A stretch of 64,000 nt of DNA, from positions 24,729,246 through 24,793,245 of the forward strand of contig CM034238.1 in NCBI GenBank assembly GCA_019916065.1, written 5' to 3'. This stretch comes from Vitellaria paradoxa. Lineage: Eukaryota > Streptophyta > Magnoliopsida > Ericales > Sapotaceae. Below, piece by piece: positions 45,101 through 54,796 of the stretch (position 1 is the stretch's first letter; each line of letters opens with the position of its first letter). The notes under the pieces were generated by a model. It saw only the letters and a list, made by a program, of their open reading frames with translations, was not told the DNA's origin and searched no databases. Made by a program: the position numbers and the translations under genes.

Positions 45101-46830
45101 TTGTACCTTTCTTTACTAAACAAGATGAGCAAAATGGTTTTCACAATACTACAGGCAAATACGTTCACAAAATGAAACAAGCAAACAAGTTTGCACGTCG
45201 ATATATGCAAAATACTTTGTGACACCCCTATCTGGCAAAGTAAATGGCAACTAAGCTAAAAAAAGCGGCCACTTGGCCTAAGCCCCTTGCTCAAGCCATA
45301 TTTTACAAAGTTCAAGTTTCACCCGCAAAGTCGGGCGATTCTAAGACTTTTGGCGCAATGTTTTGGAGCTTACGGGACTCGTAAGCAATTTTTAGAGCAA
45401 TTTAGACCAATTAGGTCAAAACTAAACTCAATTTGTGATTCCTAATGTTAAGTTATGTTCATTTGAAAAATGTTGCGCCAAAACAGACTAAAATGGAGAG
45501 AGGGTACCAAATCTTCTCTGTAACCTTTGCAAGTATACACAGAAAGGACCCTACATACTAAAATCAAGTATGAGGATTCCAATAATGCCCTCAGAATGAC
45601 TCCTGAACCTCTTTATGAATTTATAAATAATTAACGAAATTTTGGGTAAGGATTTTAGATGGAGTCCCTAGAATTCAAACTAACCAGATTTAGTTATACC
45701 TTTATCTCAAGAAACATGTCTTCATCATTTTTGTGCAATTTCAAAGTCTCTTGACTTGATTTGAGGGTCTCAATGATGTCTATGACTTGATCACTGCAGT
45801 TTTGTCGATAAGCCCAATTTTGGACATTTTAATGTTGAAATAACCTCTAAAGGCTCTTTTTGAATGCTCCAAACCTACATTTGAATTCCCTCACATGTTC
45901 TTGAATATTTTGGAGCTTTTCACATTTTTTTAACTTGATTTGATTGCCCCAGTCAATTTTGTTTTGCGGGTCTACAAGCAATTGTTAAAATTGACTTTTA
46001 GAATACATTGACCGTTGAAACTTGAATTTGATCAATTTTTTAATGTAAGAATGTTAAATTCCCATCTCTAAATGTCTCCATAAATTCCTACAAAGTTTTG
46101 ATCTCATCCGAACTCTTAATTTAACTTTGCTTTGAATTTGGGGACACATGGGTCATTTTTTATCTAACAATTTCTAGCATTGAATTTGAGTTAATTTCCT
46201 TGTCTAAAATTCAAGAAAAATTATGAAAAATATTCTAAAATTAGAATTGAATATTTACAAAGATATGTGCTTGTCAAAATAAATTTTAAAAATGAACAAA
46301 GTACTGGGCAAAAATAGGGTGTCAACATAATTTTAATAATATAATAAATTATGTTTAACATATTTTATTTTTATTGGATTGAATTATTTTTAATAAATAA
46401 TATAATTAAAATAATTAAATTATATTTAATATATTTTTGTATAAAATAAAAATAAAAAATCTACAATCACCAAATACAATTTCGTCATCAAACCAAAGGT
46501 AGGTGGGAGTGGTATTGGTGGTTGGCGGTAGTCAGAGATGGGTGAGTGGCGGTGACAGTTGGCGATAACTAGAGATGGGTGGGTGGAGATCAATGGACAA
46601 TGATAATTGATAGTGGGTGATAGTTGTGACTGATAGTGGTTGTGAAAAAAAATAAAAACTTAAGAAAACACAATTTTCATGTTTTCATAATTTTTAAAAA
46701 ATTTTAAAAAATTTATTTTTGAAAATTAAAAATTGAAAACTAAAAATAAATTTGTCAAATGAGTTTTCATGTTCAATTTTCAAAAAAATAAGTAAGAACC
46801 AAATAGTTGCTAAGCAAGCCCTAAGCTTCT
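42116..46830. mobile_element. AT-rich MITE-like region (copy 3), split by an LTR insertion
   Basis: Left border GGCCTCATTTATCAAAACTG and the reverse complement of the right border, AACTATTTGGTTCTTACTT, resemble the ends of the MITE at 39,851. Inside, GCACGTTTGGTAACGATTG (about 42,245) faces CAATCACCAAATACAATTT (about 46,460), suggesting a second nested inverted pair. Very AT-rich repeats of AATTAAATTAAATT type fill the core, and a GGTGGGTGG-like run lies at 46,500-46,640. Confidence 0.4.
42853..46327 (+). mobile_element. Solo LTR or LTR-only element, 3.5 kb, with 5-bp duplication
   Basis: The 3,475-bp insertion begins TGTCGCGACAGG, ends GGGTGTCAACA and is flanked by TAATT on both sides (42,848-42,852 and 46,328-46,332). 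TG...CA ends and a 5-bp duplication show LTR-retrotransposon integration. No gag or pol similarity and no internal repeat of the ends is visible, so it is most likely a solo LTR with an unusually long LTR. The phrases GGAGTCGCCACTTGAT (43,000) and GGGCTACCTACGTATC (43,319) recur in long plant gypsy LTRs. Strand is arbitrary. Confidence 0.75.
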
Positions 46831-48190
46831 CTATTTGTGAATGATCAAATGAAAAGGAAAGGAAAAAAAAATAACTAAAAAAAAGGAAAAAAAGAAAAAA
46901 GAAATGAAGAAAATAAGAAAGAAAGAGGTAGTTGGCCTTAGTCTTAATCTTCGCCTGGAAAGAAAAAAAGTTATTTTTTATAACTAATTATTAAAAAGTT
47001 TATCTTTTTTTTTTAACAGAGTAAAAATGTTAACTTTTAATAGTTAAATTTTTAAAATTTTTATTAATTTAATAATTTTTTTCCTTTAAAATTTAAAATG
47101 TAAAAAGATAAATTTAATTATTTAAAAAAAATCAAAAGCTGAGTAAATAAAAGCTCTGCTCTTCTTAAACAAACAAAGCCTTAGGTTACTCTCTTAGCCC
47201 AACAATAGATTTGGGATTAAATTGACTTACAAAAGATAAAATTAACACTTCAGCAGGGACGAAATTTAAGGCCCAAAATTTAAAACGCCCTAAAATCCTA
47301 AATTAATGACTAAAATAAAATAGGTGTTACAATTTGTTTGTTGATTTTTTTTTTTTAAAGTAAGGTCATACATTCCATGTTGTAATACATTAATATAAAT
47401 TATTTGTATTATTTTTTTATTTTTAGCCTGCGTTATTGTTGATGATTATATCATATCATTTTTAGACGAAAAAGATGTTTCAAATAATTATTTTTTTTTA
47501 CAATATATATATTTTATTAAATAATGATAAGATAGATATCGGCACAAATTTTAGTTATTTTTTTGTTCCTTTTTTTTTAATAATTATACATAGTATCTGG
47601 GTCTCAAATGTAGCCCATAAGGCTATCGAAACGATAATAATAAATATGAAAATAAGCATATTTCTAGAACTTACTACACATGCACTTAAAAATGTTGTCC
47701 TGAATATGCCAAAGTAAAAAGATAAGGATTTAAATTAAATATTTAGTGTAAACTAACTGTGTAGACCACCTGTAATTGAAAAATTATTTGTATCACATCC
47801 AATAATTCTTAACTAATAATTATTCTGTCTTATATGTCCTTAATTATTTTATTTTCAATAATGTATAAGAATCTTTTTATCAATGAATTGCAAAATTTAA
47901 GGTCTTTAAAACTTAGAATAAGATTTAAAAAATGTGAAGATAACTTATTTTGTAAAAAATAAAAAATAAAAAGCCCATGTGATTAGAAAATGAATCGAGA
48001 ATGGTGAGAAAATGCTTAGTCAAAAATATTCCACGGAGCCTTTCTTTCAAACGTCTGTGATAGGGAGTAATTTCAGCAGATTTACTCGATTCCTTTGAAT
48101 ACATCAAGCCAGAAATTCGAAAAATGTGACAGTTGACAAAAATCAACTTCTAAAAATTTCAATAATTAAAACATCAAAGCAATAATTAAA
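46831..48190. other. AT-rich intergenic DNA, no gene seen
   Basis: Dominated by A and T runs. An 80-codon frame at 47,475-47,717 has the composition of random AT-rich DNA (Ile, Asn, Phe) and is not supported. Confidence 0.5.
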
Positions 48191-48516
48191 CTTAGGTAAC
48201 ATTTGGTTTAATTTTTTATTTTCTGTTTTCTATTTTCTGTTTTATGCTCAAAATAATGAAATAAAAAATGCTCTATCTTCCTTATTTTGAGATTTTTTTT
48301 ATTTTAAGTTGAAAATACTCAAAATGACTTTTTGTCATTTTTCATTTTAGGTGTAAACTCATTTTCTGTTTTCTAAAATAAATTTTGAAAATACAAATGA
48401 CCAAATGCGTTATATCTGTTTTTCTTATTTTCAAAAGGACAAAATAACAAATACATTTAAAATAGAAAATTAAAAATAAAAACAAAAAAAAGAAAAACAA
48501 ACCAAATCGACTCTTA
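48191..48516. mobile_element. AT-rich MITE, family copy 2
   Basis: Left end AGGTAACATTTGGTTTAAT and right end AACAAACCAAATCGACTC are inverted relatives; interior T-rich and A-rich halves are complementary (TTTTATTTTCTGTTTTCT against AAAATAGAAAATTAAAAAT). About 326 bp. Confidence 0.5.
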
Positions 48517-48907
48517 TTATTTCCATTGATCGTAAAATGAATATTTTCTTACAATATTGTAATATGAAAGAAATCATGAATACAGTTCATCCAAATAGAA
48601 GTTCCACCAAGAGAAATGAACTCTCATACAAAATCATGGGAAAAAGCATTCAGTGGTATGCCATGTATCCGAAATTTTCTTACATTACAAATTCTCATAA
48701 ATCTGAAATTTTCAGATTAATTCTTGCATAAAATTTACATTCCACCAAAGATACCAAGAATAAAAGAAGAAACGGCAAAGAAGGTTGAGATTCTAACTCT
48801 CTCTCTCTCTCTCTCTCACATAAAAAGATGCATGTATATATTCCACCAAAATTTCTTATTCATTAGTATATTTATTTTTTTTACTCAAATTTTTACTACA
48901 TTTAGCT
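48517..48907. other. Intergenic DNA with a CT microsatellite
   Basis: Contains (CT)n at about 48,799-48,819. Otherwise no feature is evident. Confidence 0.45.
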
Positions 48908-48915
48908 GGTTTACC

Positions 48916-49489
48916 CAGGGGCGGAGCCAGAATTTTTGCTCAGGGGGGCACCGGGCGTCAGGGGGCATTGGGCGCCAAAGGGGGCACCGAACACCCAAGA
49001 AAAAATAACAATCGACTTATTTTTCAATTGAGAGTAGGAGAAAAACGATGTTATATTTAGAGAGAAAATAAATTATTCTTGAGTATTAACTAGTGAATAT
49101 ATTTCTCACAGTTAATGGTTCAAGCACCTGAAGTTTATTAAAGATATCCCTTACTACAAAAAATATAATTATTATTAAATTTTATTATCTATAGAATTTA
49201 TTATGTTATATGCTAAATTTACTAATAGTATAAACAAAAATATGCAATAATATATTAAAATATACACTTTATTTCACAAAAAAATATCAAGTTTGATTCT
49301 TTTAAACTTCTTATATGTTAAAAAAATTTGAGTTAACTTTAAATTTTTAATAAAATCAAAATATCTTAATTTTTAATTAATTTAATTTTTAAATAAAATT
49401 AAAATAATAAAAAAGACATTTTAGTAATTTTATCTAAAAAATTGAGGGGGGTCACTTGCCCCCCTTGCCCCAACATAGCTCCGCCCCTG
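48916..49489. mobile_element. hAT-like MITE (574 bp)
   Basis: Terminal inverted repeats CAGGGGCGGAGC are perfect over 12 bp at both ends, and GGTTTACC is duplicated exactly on each side (48,908-48,915 and 49,490-49,497). Eight-bp duplications mark hAT transposition. The G-rich ends surround an AT-rich, non-coding core. Confidence 0.9.
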
Positions 49490-49497
49490 GGTTTACC

Positions 49498-49757
49498 CTT
49501 AATCAAAATTTCCAGTTGCAGTAAATCGCTATTCATTTACGTGCATTTATTTAACAGTTATTTTGGATGGCTTGATACTTTGATTTTGATAATTAAATAA
49601 GAACATCTTTATTAACATAATCAAATTATAAATATTCTATAAATATCCCAAATCAAAGATTGTAAATCAATTACCCTTATTTTCCTGCTTAGTTGTAGGA
49701 TAGATAGTTATATTTGGATGGATAGTTTATTGTAAATCAATTACTTTTAATTTGCTG
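49498..49757. other. Intergenic spacer between two hAT-like elements
   Basis: AT-rich; it contains two related phrases, ATTGTAAATCAATTAC at about 49,660 and 49,730, from a small local duplication. Nothing coding. Confidence 0.4.
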
Positions 49758-49765
49758 CTTAATCG

Positions 49766-50392
49766 TAGGGATGTCAACGAGGTGAGTATGGGGTGGGTAT
49801 GACCTTCCCCGTCCCCGTCCCCGTTTAGCAATACCTTTACCCGTCCCCGTCACCATCCCCGTTTCAGGAAAAAAAAATTTTCCCATACCCGTCCCCACAA
49901 AATAATGAATTCTCTATCCCCGTCCCCGTTTACCCGCCAAGTATATTAACTATTACAAATTATATATTATATGTATAAAATAAAAATTTTAAATTATTAT
50001 AAATATTATATATATTAAATAAAAAAATATATTAAATATATATATTAAATAAAAATTAAAAATATATATATAATATTTGACTTTGACTGATGCACTTAAT
50101 CAAAGATGAAGTGGTTTTTATTTATAACCTCATAAGACCTTCACTTATTTGTGAAAAACCGATGTGGGACTTCTAAAGGAGTCACCACGCCAACAAAATT
50201 AATAAATAAATATTTAAACGGGTACGGGGTGGGATGAGGACTATCGTACCCGTCCCCGTCCCCGTACCCGTGCGAGTAACATTTCAAATCTCCATAACCG
50301 TCCCCGCCCCCGCTATTAATATCTCCATACCCTCTCTGAACGGGGCGGGTGAAATGGGTACTCACCGAATACGGGTATATTTGACATCCCTA
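49766..50392. mobile_element. hAT-like MITE (627 bp) carrying a snRNA-type promoter motif
   Basis: TAGGGATGTCAA at the left end and its complement TTGACATCCCTA at the right are perfect 12-bp inverted repeats; CTTAATCG flanks both sides (49,758-49,765 and 50,393-50,400). Subterminal arrays of CCCCGTC repeats (about 49,808-49,930) and a matching CCGTCCCCG set at 50,250-50,310 occur near both ends. It ends about 250 bp before the start codon of the NLR-like gene, so it may affect its promoter. Confidence 0.9.
50119..50170 (-). promoter_or_regulatory. USE plus TATA pair of plant snRNA type
   Basis: On the minus strand GTCCCACATCG (50,170-50,160) matches the plant snRNA upstream element RTCCCACATCG exactly, and TTATAAATA (50,127-50,119) follows after 32 bp, close to the spacing known for Pol II-type snRNA promoters. 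No recognisable snRNA follows. Confidence 0.5.
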
Positions 50393-50433
50393 CTTAATCG
50401 TAGGATAGATTAGTTATATTTGGATAGTTCTTT

Positions 50434-50445
50434 TTATATATAAAA
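50434..50445 (+). promoter_or_regulatory. TATA box of the NLR-like gene
   Basis: TATATATAAAA stands about 200 bp upstream of the start codon, between the MITE and a leader with two upstream ATGs. It is the best core promoter candidate on this strand. Confidence 0.5.
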
Positions 50446-50562
50446 ACTATGCAGCCATTGTTATATACATATACAGCCAATTCTTCTTCTTCAGTGTTTC
50501 TTATTAATCTTGATGAGCCGTGCAAGTTTTAAATTCAAATTTTGCCATACCATTTGACACAG

Positions 50563-50602
50563 ATGACGACGAAGAACAGCCATGGAGATTGACTGCTTGT
50601 GA
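50563..50602 (+). promoter_or_regulatory. Two overlapping upstream ORFs in the NLR-like leader
   Basis: ATG at 50,563 opens nine codons (MTTKNSHGD, stop 50,590-50,592) in frame with the main start but closed before it. ATG at 50,582 opens six codons (MEIDCL) in GCCATGG context, a near-optimal start. Both end before the main ATG at 50,644 and would be expected to lower its translation. Confidence 0.5.
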
Positions 50603-50640
50603 TTCGGATTTTGAGATTGACTGCTTGTGATTCGGATTTT
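50585..50640 (+). repeat. 28-bp perfect tandem duplication before the NLR-like start
   Basis: A 28-bp unit beginning GAGATTGACTGCTTG occupies 50,585-50,612 and is repeated without change at 50,613-50,640, ending 3 bp before the main ATG. Identity of the copies suggests a recent slip. Confidence 0.9.
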
Positions 50641-50643
50641 GGC

Positions 50644-53600
50644 ATGGAATTGTCTCGAAGAGAAATTGGCGTATATTATGGACGCTGGGAACTCATGGAG
50701 AAAATTTTGTCTGACTGGAGAATGTCAGGACGAAAGTTGTCTGCCGCAGACGAGGAATTCCTCAGAAGAATCTTGAAGGAAAGAAAATGCAACCACAAGG
50801 TAAAGTCTACAGTGGGATCGCTGTTGGGAACTGAATCAGGGAAAGCACCTGCTAATCCTTTAAAACCTGCAGCAGCAGCAGCAGAAGCAGCTGCACCAAC
50901 AGCAGCAAAGAAGGAAAGATTAGGACAACCGGGACGGAAAGCAAGGAAGGAAAGATTAGAGAAAGAAATTTCTGCAGCAACAGCAGCAGCTGCTGCAGCA
51001 GCAGCAGCTGCAGCAGCAGCAGCAACAGCAGCAGAGCGGAGATTGAAAGCAGAGGAATTGAGGCAGAAAGCTATGGTTTTGAAGAGTAGGTCGAACTTGT
51101 TACATCTCATCCTGTCATATCCTATGAAATCAGAAACACCCATGTGGATGCAGCCATGTCTTCAGGACTATTTTTCCACCATCAATCGGAAAATAAAACA
51201 GCTTGAAAGTTTAATGTTTGATGAATCATCATCATCAGTAGCAGAAGCACCTGGGAAGGGGGATGATGTTATCCATACTATTCAGAAGCTACTTGATAAA
51301 GTTGAGGAACACTTGGGTCAGTTTGATTTCGATATAGCCCCTTATATGGAGAAACAACCTCTTAAAGCTGCTACTGCTTCCGATGTGGAGACGGGTTCTG
51401 GATCAACAAGTACCAACCATGTTAATATTATTGTCGACTACTCAGCAATAGCTGCTATAATTGTTGAGCAATCTGAAAATGCACCCCCACCATCGCCCGT
51501 GATGCATAAATTGGCGATCGATTTTGCTGTTAGACAAATTTTAGAATTTTTTAAAGCCAGACGATCCGGAAAGATTGTGATTTCTGGAAGTAGCTGTTGG
51601 AATGTACTAAAGGCCTTGGAAGATGCGCCCAACATAACAAGAAGGTTTCATGTTATTCCGAACTTGTTTTTTGTCCAACATCAAAGTATGATAGAGTTCC
51701 ATCTGACAGTTTTAAAGCAAATTTTTCAGATAGGAAGTGTGAAATATTTCAGTCGATTTTTACTCCTTGTGTACTCCGATGACCCGGGAATGGAACTAGA
51801 CTACCTGGAATTCGAACACCACCTCAAAGATTTCTATGGGGACGTATGCATTGTGCTGCTTGCGACTCAACCACTGAGAGCTAGTGAGCTGCTGGAAGTG
51901 CATCTGGAGATCAGAATGGAGGATCATCTACTACCTTGGAACCTGTTTTGGAAGAAGGCTAGCGGAGTAATACTTTCCACCATGACCCTCCAACAAAAGG
52001 TCGAACATTTCATTAAAGAAAGTCATGGCCATTTACTTGCCATCCTCCTTCTGACGAGGGCCTTGCAGGATGAGACCAATCCAATCATGTGGGAGTTTGC
52101 GCTATGTGATCAGCAGCCAGCAGGGACAATTGTACAAGATCAGCTTGATGCGGTGATGCTTAATGTATTAAGATTCATCTGGGAGCGCTTGGACATGATC
52201 ACTAAAAATTGTATCAAATACTTCATTGCACACAAAGAGGAGGAAAAGGAAATCTCCAAGGATTCACTGATTGATCTTTGGATTTCAAGTGGTTGGATAG
52301 AAAAAAGTGAAGAAGGCTTGCCTGTTTTTAAAAAACTCATTGATTACCTTTTTCTAGAGGATGTTGGGAGAGGTAATTTTCGAATGCGAGAAGAGATCAA
52401 GCTTGGATTATTGAATACATTTGCTCCAGGTCAACGCCGACAGTATTTGAGGAAAGGGGGTCTACGTCTAAGAGAGCCACCGAAGGCCGAGAAATGGAAT
52501 GCCGAGGAGATATACTTGATGGACAATGACATATCCGAGCTACCAGAAAGTCCGAACTGTTCTGTTTTAGTAAAATTGCACTTACAATGTAACCATGATC
52601 TGATGGTAATTCCTTCCTCATTCTTCAATTGCATGCCTGTCCTCCATATACTGGATTTGTCATTTACCAACATAAAGTTCTTGCCAGAATCTATTTCCAA
52701 ATTGGTTCCTCTCCAAAAATTCTTCTTAAGGGGTTGTGATCTGCTGACGAAATTACCACCTGAAATTGGAGCACTCAAGAGGCTTAAGGAGTTTTATCTG
52801 GAAGGAACTTATCTTCTGTATCTACCTAAGGAGATTGGAGAACTTGTCAAATTGACACACTTGGAGGTGTGCTTAAGTGGAAGTGCGAACCTCTACAAAG
52901 AACATAATGGCGTAGACACAATAATTCCAAGGAATGCGTTATCAAATCTCCATCAATTGAAAGAATTAAGCATTGACGTTGTTCCAGACAGTGATTGGTG
53001 GGATGTTGAAGTGAGAACTATTATAAATGAAGTTTGTAGCTTGAGCAATTTGGAAGAACTTAAGCTATATCTGCCCGTGGCTGAGGCATTGGAAGAAGTC
53101 AGATTGTATAGAGCTTTGAAAAAGTTCAGATTAATCATTGGTTGTCGTGAACAATGCTTCATATCCCATCTACCACATGAGGTGGAAAAGGAATTCAATA
53201 ATTTGGATAAATTTTCCAAAGGGTTGAAGTATATAAATGGTGAAGGCGAGCCAACTAGAGAAATTACCAACGTACTTAAAAGTGCCAATGCATTTTCCCT
53301 AGAACGCCATTGGACCGTGAAGAATTTGTCCGAATTCGGTCATACAAATATGGAGAAGCTGGAATTTTGTTGCTTGGTGGAATGTAACGAGATCCAAACG
53401 ATCATTGATATTGAAGACGATGAAGAGGACTTGGACATTGATGACAATGATAAAGATGACTGGGATTGTGATTACGAAAATGTGTTTGACAACCTAAAAT
53501 ACTTGAGCATTCACTACATGAAGAGTGTGCAAAGCCTCTGTAAAGTGCCTGCTAAAAAGCGGTTGGTGATCTTGTCCCAGTTGAATTTCCTGGCCTTGCA

Positions 53601-53928
53601 TATCTGCCCCAGTTTGAATACCATTTTCACACCAGCCATGCTTAAAAATTTGATAAATTTGAAGGAGCTCATAGTTGACGATTGCCCCAACATCAACAGC
53701 CTAGTAAGTCCTGAATGTTTGGCCTCGGCTTCAGGTGATTTTCTTCCGAGCTTGACGAAGATATCGCTTCTAAATCTACCTAAATTGGTCAACATCTTTG
53801 GTGGCCTGTACATTGCTCGAAAATTAGAAAGCATGACAATCTTCAATTGCCCAAAGCTTGAAATGCTTTCCATTGCAGAAGTTTCATGTAAACATTTGAA
53901 GGTAGTCAAAGGTGACAGTGAATGGTAG
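50644..53928 (+). CDS. NLR-like LRR protein with degenerate NB-ARC and poly-Ala N-terminal region
   Basis: An intronless frame of 1,094 codons starts at ATG 50,644 (GGCATGG context); the frame is open 15 codons further up but with no ATG. Residues ~1-60 are basic and helical, ~75-135 alanine-rich with a GCA-repeat poly-Ala run (~110-132) between charged KKERLGQ/ERRLKAEELRQ helices, then ~185-230 coiled-coil-like. Residues ~290-600 align in order with NB-ARC: the P-loop site reads SGKIVISGSSCWNVLKAL (no GxGKT), Walker B region FLLLVYSDDPG, a GHLLAILLL box in place of GLPLA, ISKDSLIDLWISSGWI, and FRMREE where MHD belongs. LRRs run from ~625 to the end (LPESISKL, LPPEIGALKRLKEF, LPKEIGELVKL) with an acidic insert (~920-949). 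It probably cannot bind ATP as sensors do; it could act as a helper, decoy or be decaying. NLRs act in the cytoplasm in pathogen detection. Confidence 0.8.
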   Translation: MELSRREIGVYYGRWELMEKILSDWRMSGRKLSAADEEFLRRILKERKCNHKVKSTVGSLLGTESGKAPANPLKPAAAAAEAAAPTAAKKERLGQPGRKARKERLEKEISAATAAAAAAAAAAAAAATAAERRLKAEELRQKAMVLKSRSNLLHLILSYPMKSETPMWMQPCLQDYFSTINRKIKQLESLMFDESSSSVAEAPGKGDDVIHTIQKLLDKVEEHLGQFDFDIAPYMEKQPLKAATASDVETGSGSTSTNHVNIIVDYSAIAAIIVEQSENAPPPSPVMHKLAIDFAVRQILEFFKARRSGKIVISGSSCWNVLKALEDAPNITRRFHVIPNLFFVQHQSMIEFHLTVLKQIFQIGSVKYFSRFLLLVYSDDPGMELDYLEFEHHLKDFYGDVCIVLLATQPLRASELLEVHLEIRMEDHLLPWNLFWKKASGVILSTMTLQQKVEHFIKESHGHLLAILLLTRALQDETNPIMWEFALCDQQPAGTIVQDQLDAVMLNVLRFIWERLDMITKNCIKYFIAHKEEEKEISKDSLIDLWISSGWIEKSEEGLPVFKKLIDYLFLEDVGRGNFRMREEIKLGLLNTFAPGQRRQYLRKGGLRLREPPKAEKWNAEEIYLMDNDISELPESPNCSVLVKLHLQCNHDLMVIPSSFFNCMPVLHILDLSFTNIKFLPESISKLVPLQKFFLRGCDLLTKLPPEIGALKRLKEFYLEGTYLLYLPKEIGELVKLTHLEVCLSGSANLYKEHNGVDTIIPRNALSNLHQLKELSIDVVPDSDWWDVEVRTIINEVCSLSNLEELKLYLPVAEALEEVRLYRALKKFRLIIGCREQCFISHLPHEVEKEFNNLDKFSKGLKYINGEGEPTREITNVLKSANAFSLERHWTVKNLSEFGHTNMEKLEFCCLVECNEIQTIIDIEDDEEDLDIDDNDKDDWDCDYENVFDNLKYLSIHYMKSVQSLCKVPAKKRLVILSQLNFLALHICPSLNTIFTPAMLKNLINLKELIVDDCPNINSLVSPECLASASGDFLPSLTKISLLNLPKLVNIFGGLYIARKLESMTIFNCPKLEMLSIAEVSCKHLKVVKGDSEW

Positions 53929-54003
53929 AATGCATTGAACCTGACTCCTGATCAGCGAAAGGTTATCCAAATTGACAATGATGCATGTGGATTTTATGGC
54001 TAA
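53929..54003 (+). other. In-frame extension after the NLR-like stop codon
   Basis: The TAG at 53,926-53,928 follows GDSEW. Related plant CNL proteins usually end with a DWW-N-AL motif. Here the next codons read NALNLTPDQRKVIQ and stay open for 24 codons to TAA at 54,001. The second Trp codon (TGG) has apparently become TAG, trimming the old C-terminus. Confidence 0.65.
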
Positions 54004-54796
54004 GTTGAAACATTAGATTGACTCCAATCTTCGAGGCAAGTTGATATCTATATTAATGGCCAGTAATTTCCTATTTACCTATCTCTTTATTTATTTACGT
54101 AAATTTTTTCAGAGCATTTATCCATGCATCTCTTTTGCTACACATGTAGTTATTAATTTCACTTATAATTTGCAGAACCTCCACCGTCAAAATGTTCATC
54201 GTTTCATTTAAGCTCCATTCTATATTTTTTTCCCTACCTTATTTTATTACTTCAGCTCTATCTTATTTTTATTTTTTTTTCTTTCTCATTTTATTAGTGT
54301 CATGATTGTTAAAACCTCGATTTGATATTAAAATTTTATGATTTTACAAATTAAGGGTAAAAAAAATTAGTTGAATCGCATGAAAAATCTTAGTAGGATA
54401 AAATAAATAAAATCTAAATTTTTGGGAAGTAAAATTTATTAAATCTCAACCTCGTAGTCTATTTTATTGATTTTAAAATTTGAGGAGTTTTTGTGTAAAA
54501 TAAGTTTTAAATTAAAATAGATTTTTAAGAATTTTTTCTTTTTATTTTCAAGCGATAAGCTTGTTATTGTTTTTGATAGATTTTGTTTTGTTGTGTAACA
54601 TTATATTTTCCTACATTATACTAGTTGAGAACCATGTGCATTTTTTAATCTACTAAATTGATTGCTGTAAATTAAATGTAATAGTTAAGATAAAAATCAA
54701 GAGACATAAATAAAATATTATAAATATATTTATAATCTTACAAAATTTAGAAAAAATGAAATTAATATTTTAAAATCAATTGTAGGTCACACAAAA
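54004..54796. other. 3' flank of the NLR-like gene
   Basis: AT-rich and non-coding; probably includes the 3' untranslated region in its first few hundred bases. No terminator or polyadenylation site can be singled out. Confidence 0.4.

Noticed and set aside
46500..46640. Telomere-like or G-quadruplex repeat
   Set aside because: GGTGGGTGG-type phrases are irregular and do not contain TTTAGGG units; they look like the inside of an AT-rich MITE.
47475..47717. 80-codon plus-strand ORF
   Set aside because: Composition is that of random AT-rich DNA, with no start context or neighbours supporting a gene.
50599..50643. Upstream extension of the NLR-like protein by 15 codons (start read at 50,599)
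   Set aside because: The triplet at 50,599 is GTG, not ATG, and the extension lies in the 28-bp duplication. The first ATG in frame without a following stop is at 50,644.
50676..51143. 155-codon minus-strand ORF opposite the NLR N-terminus
   Set aside because: It is a shadow of the alanine-rich GCA repeats; the plus frame is far longer and has NB-ARC and LRR order.
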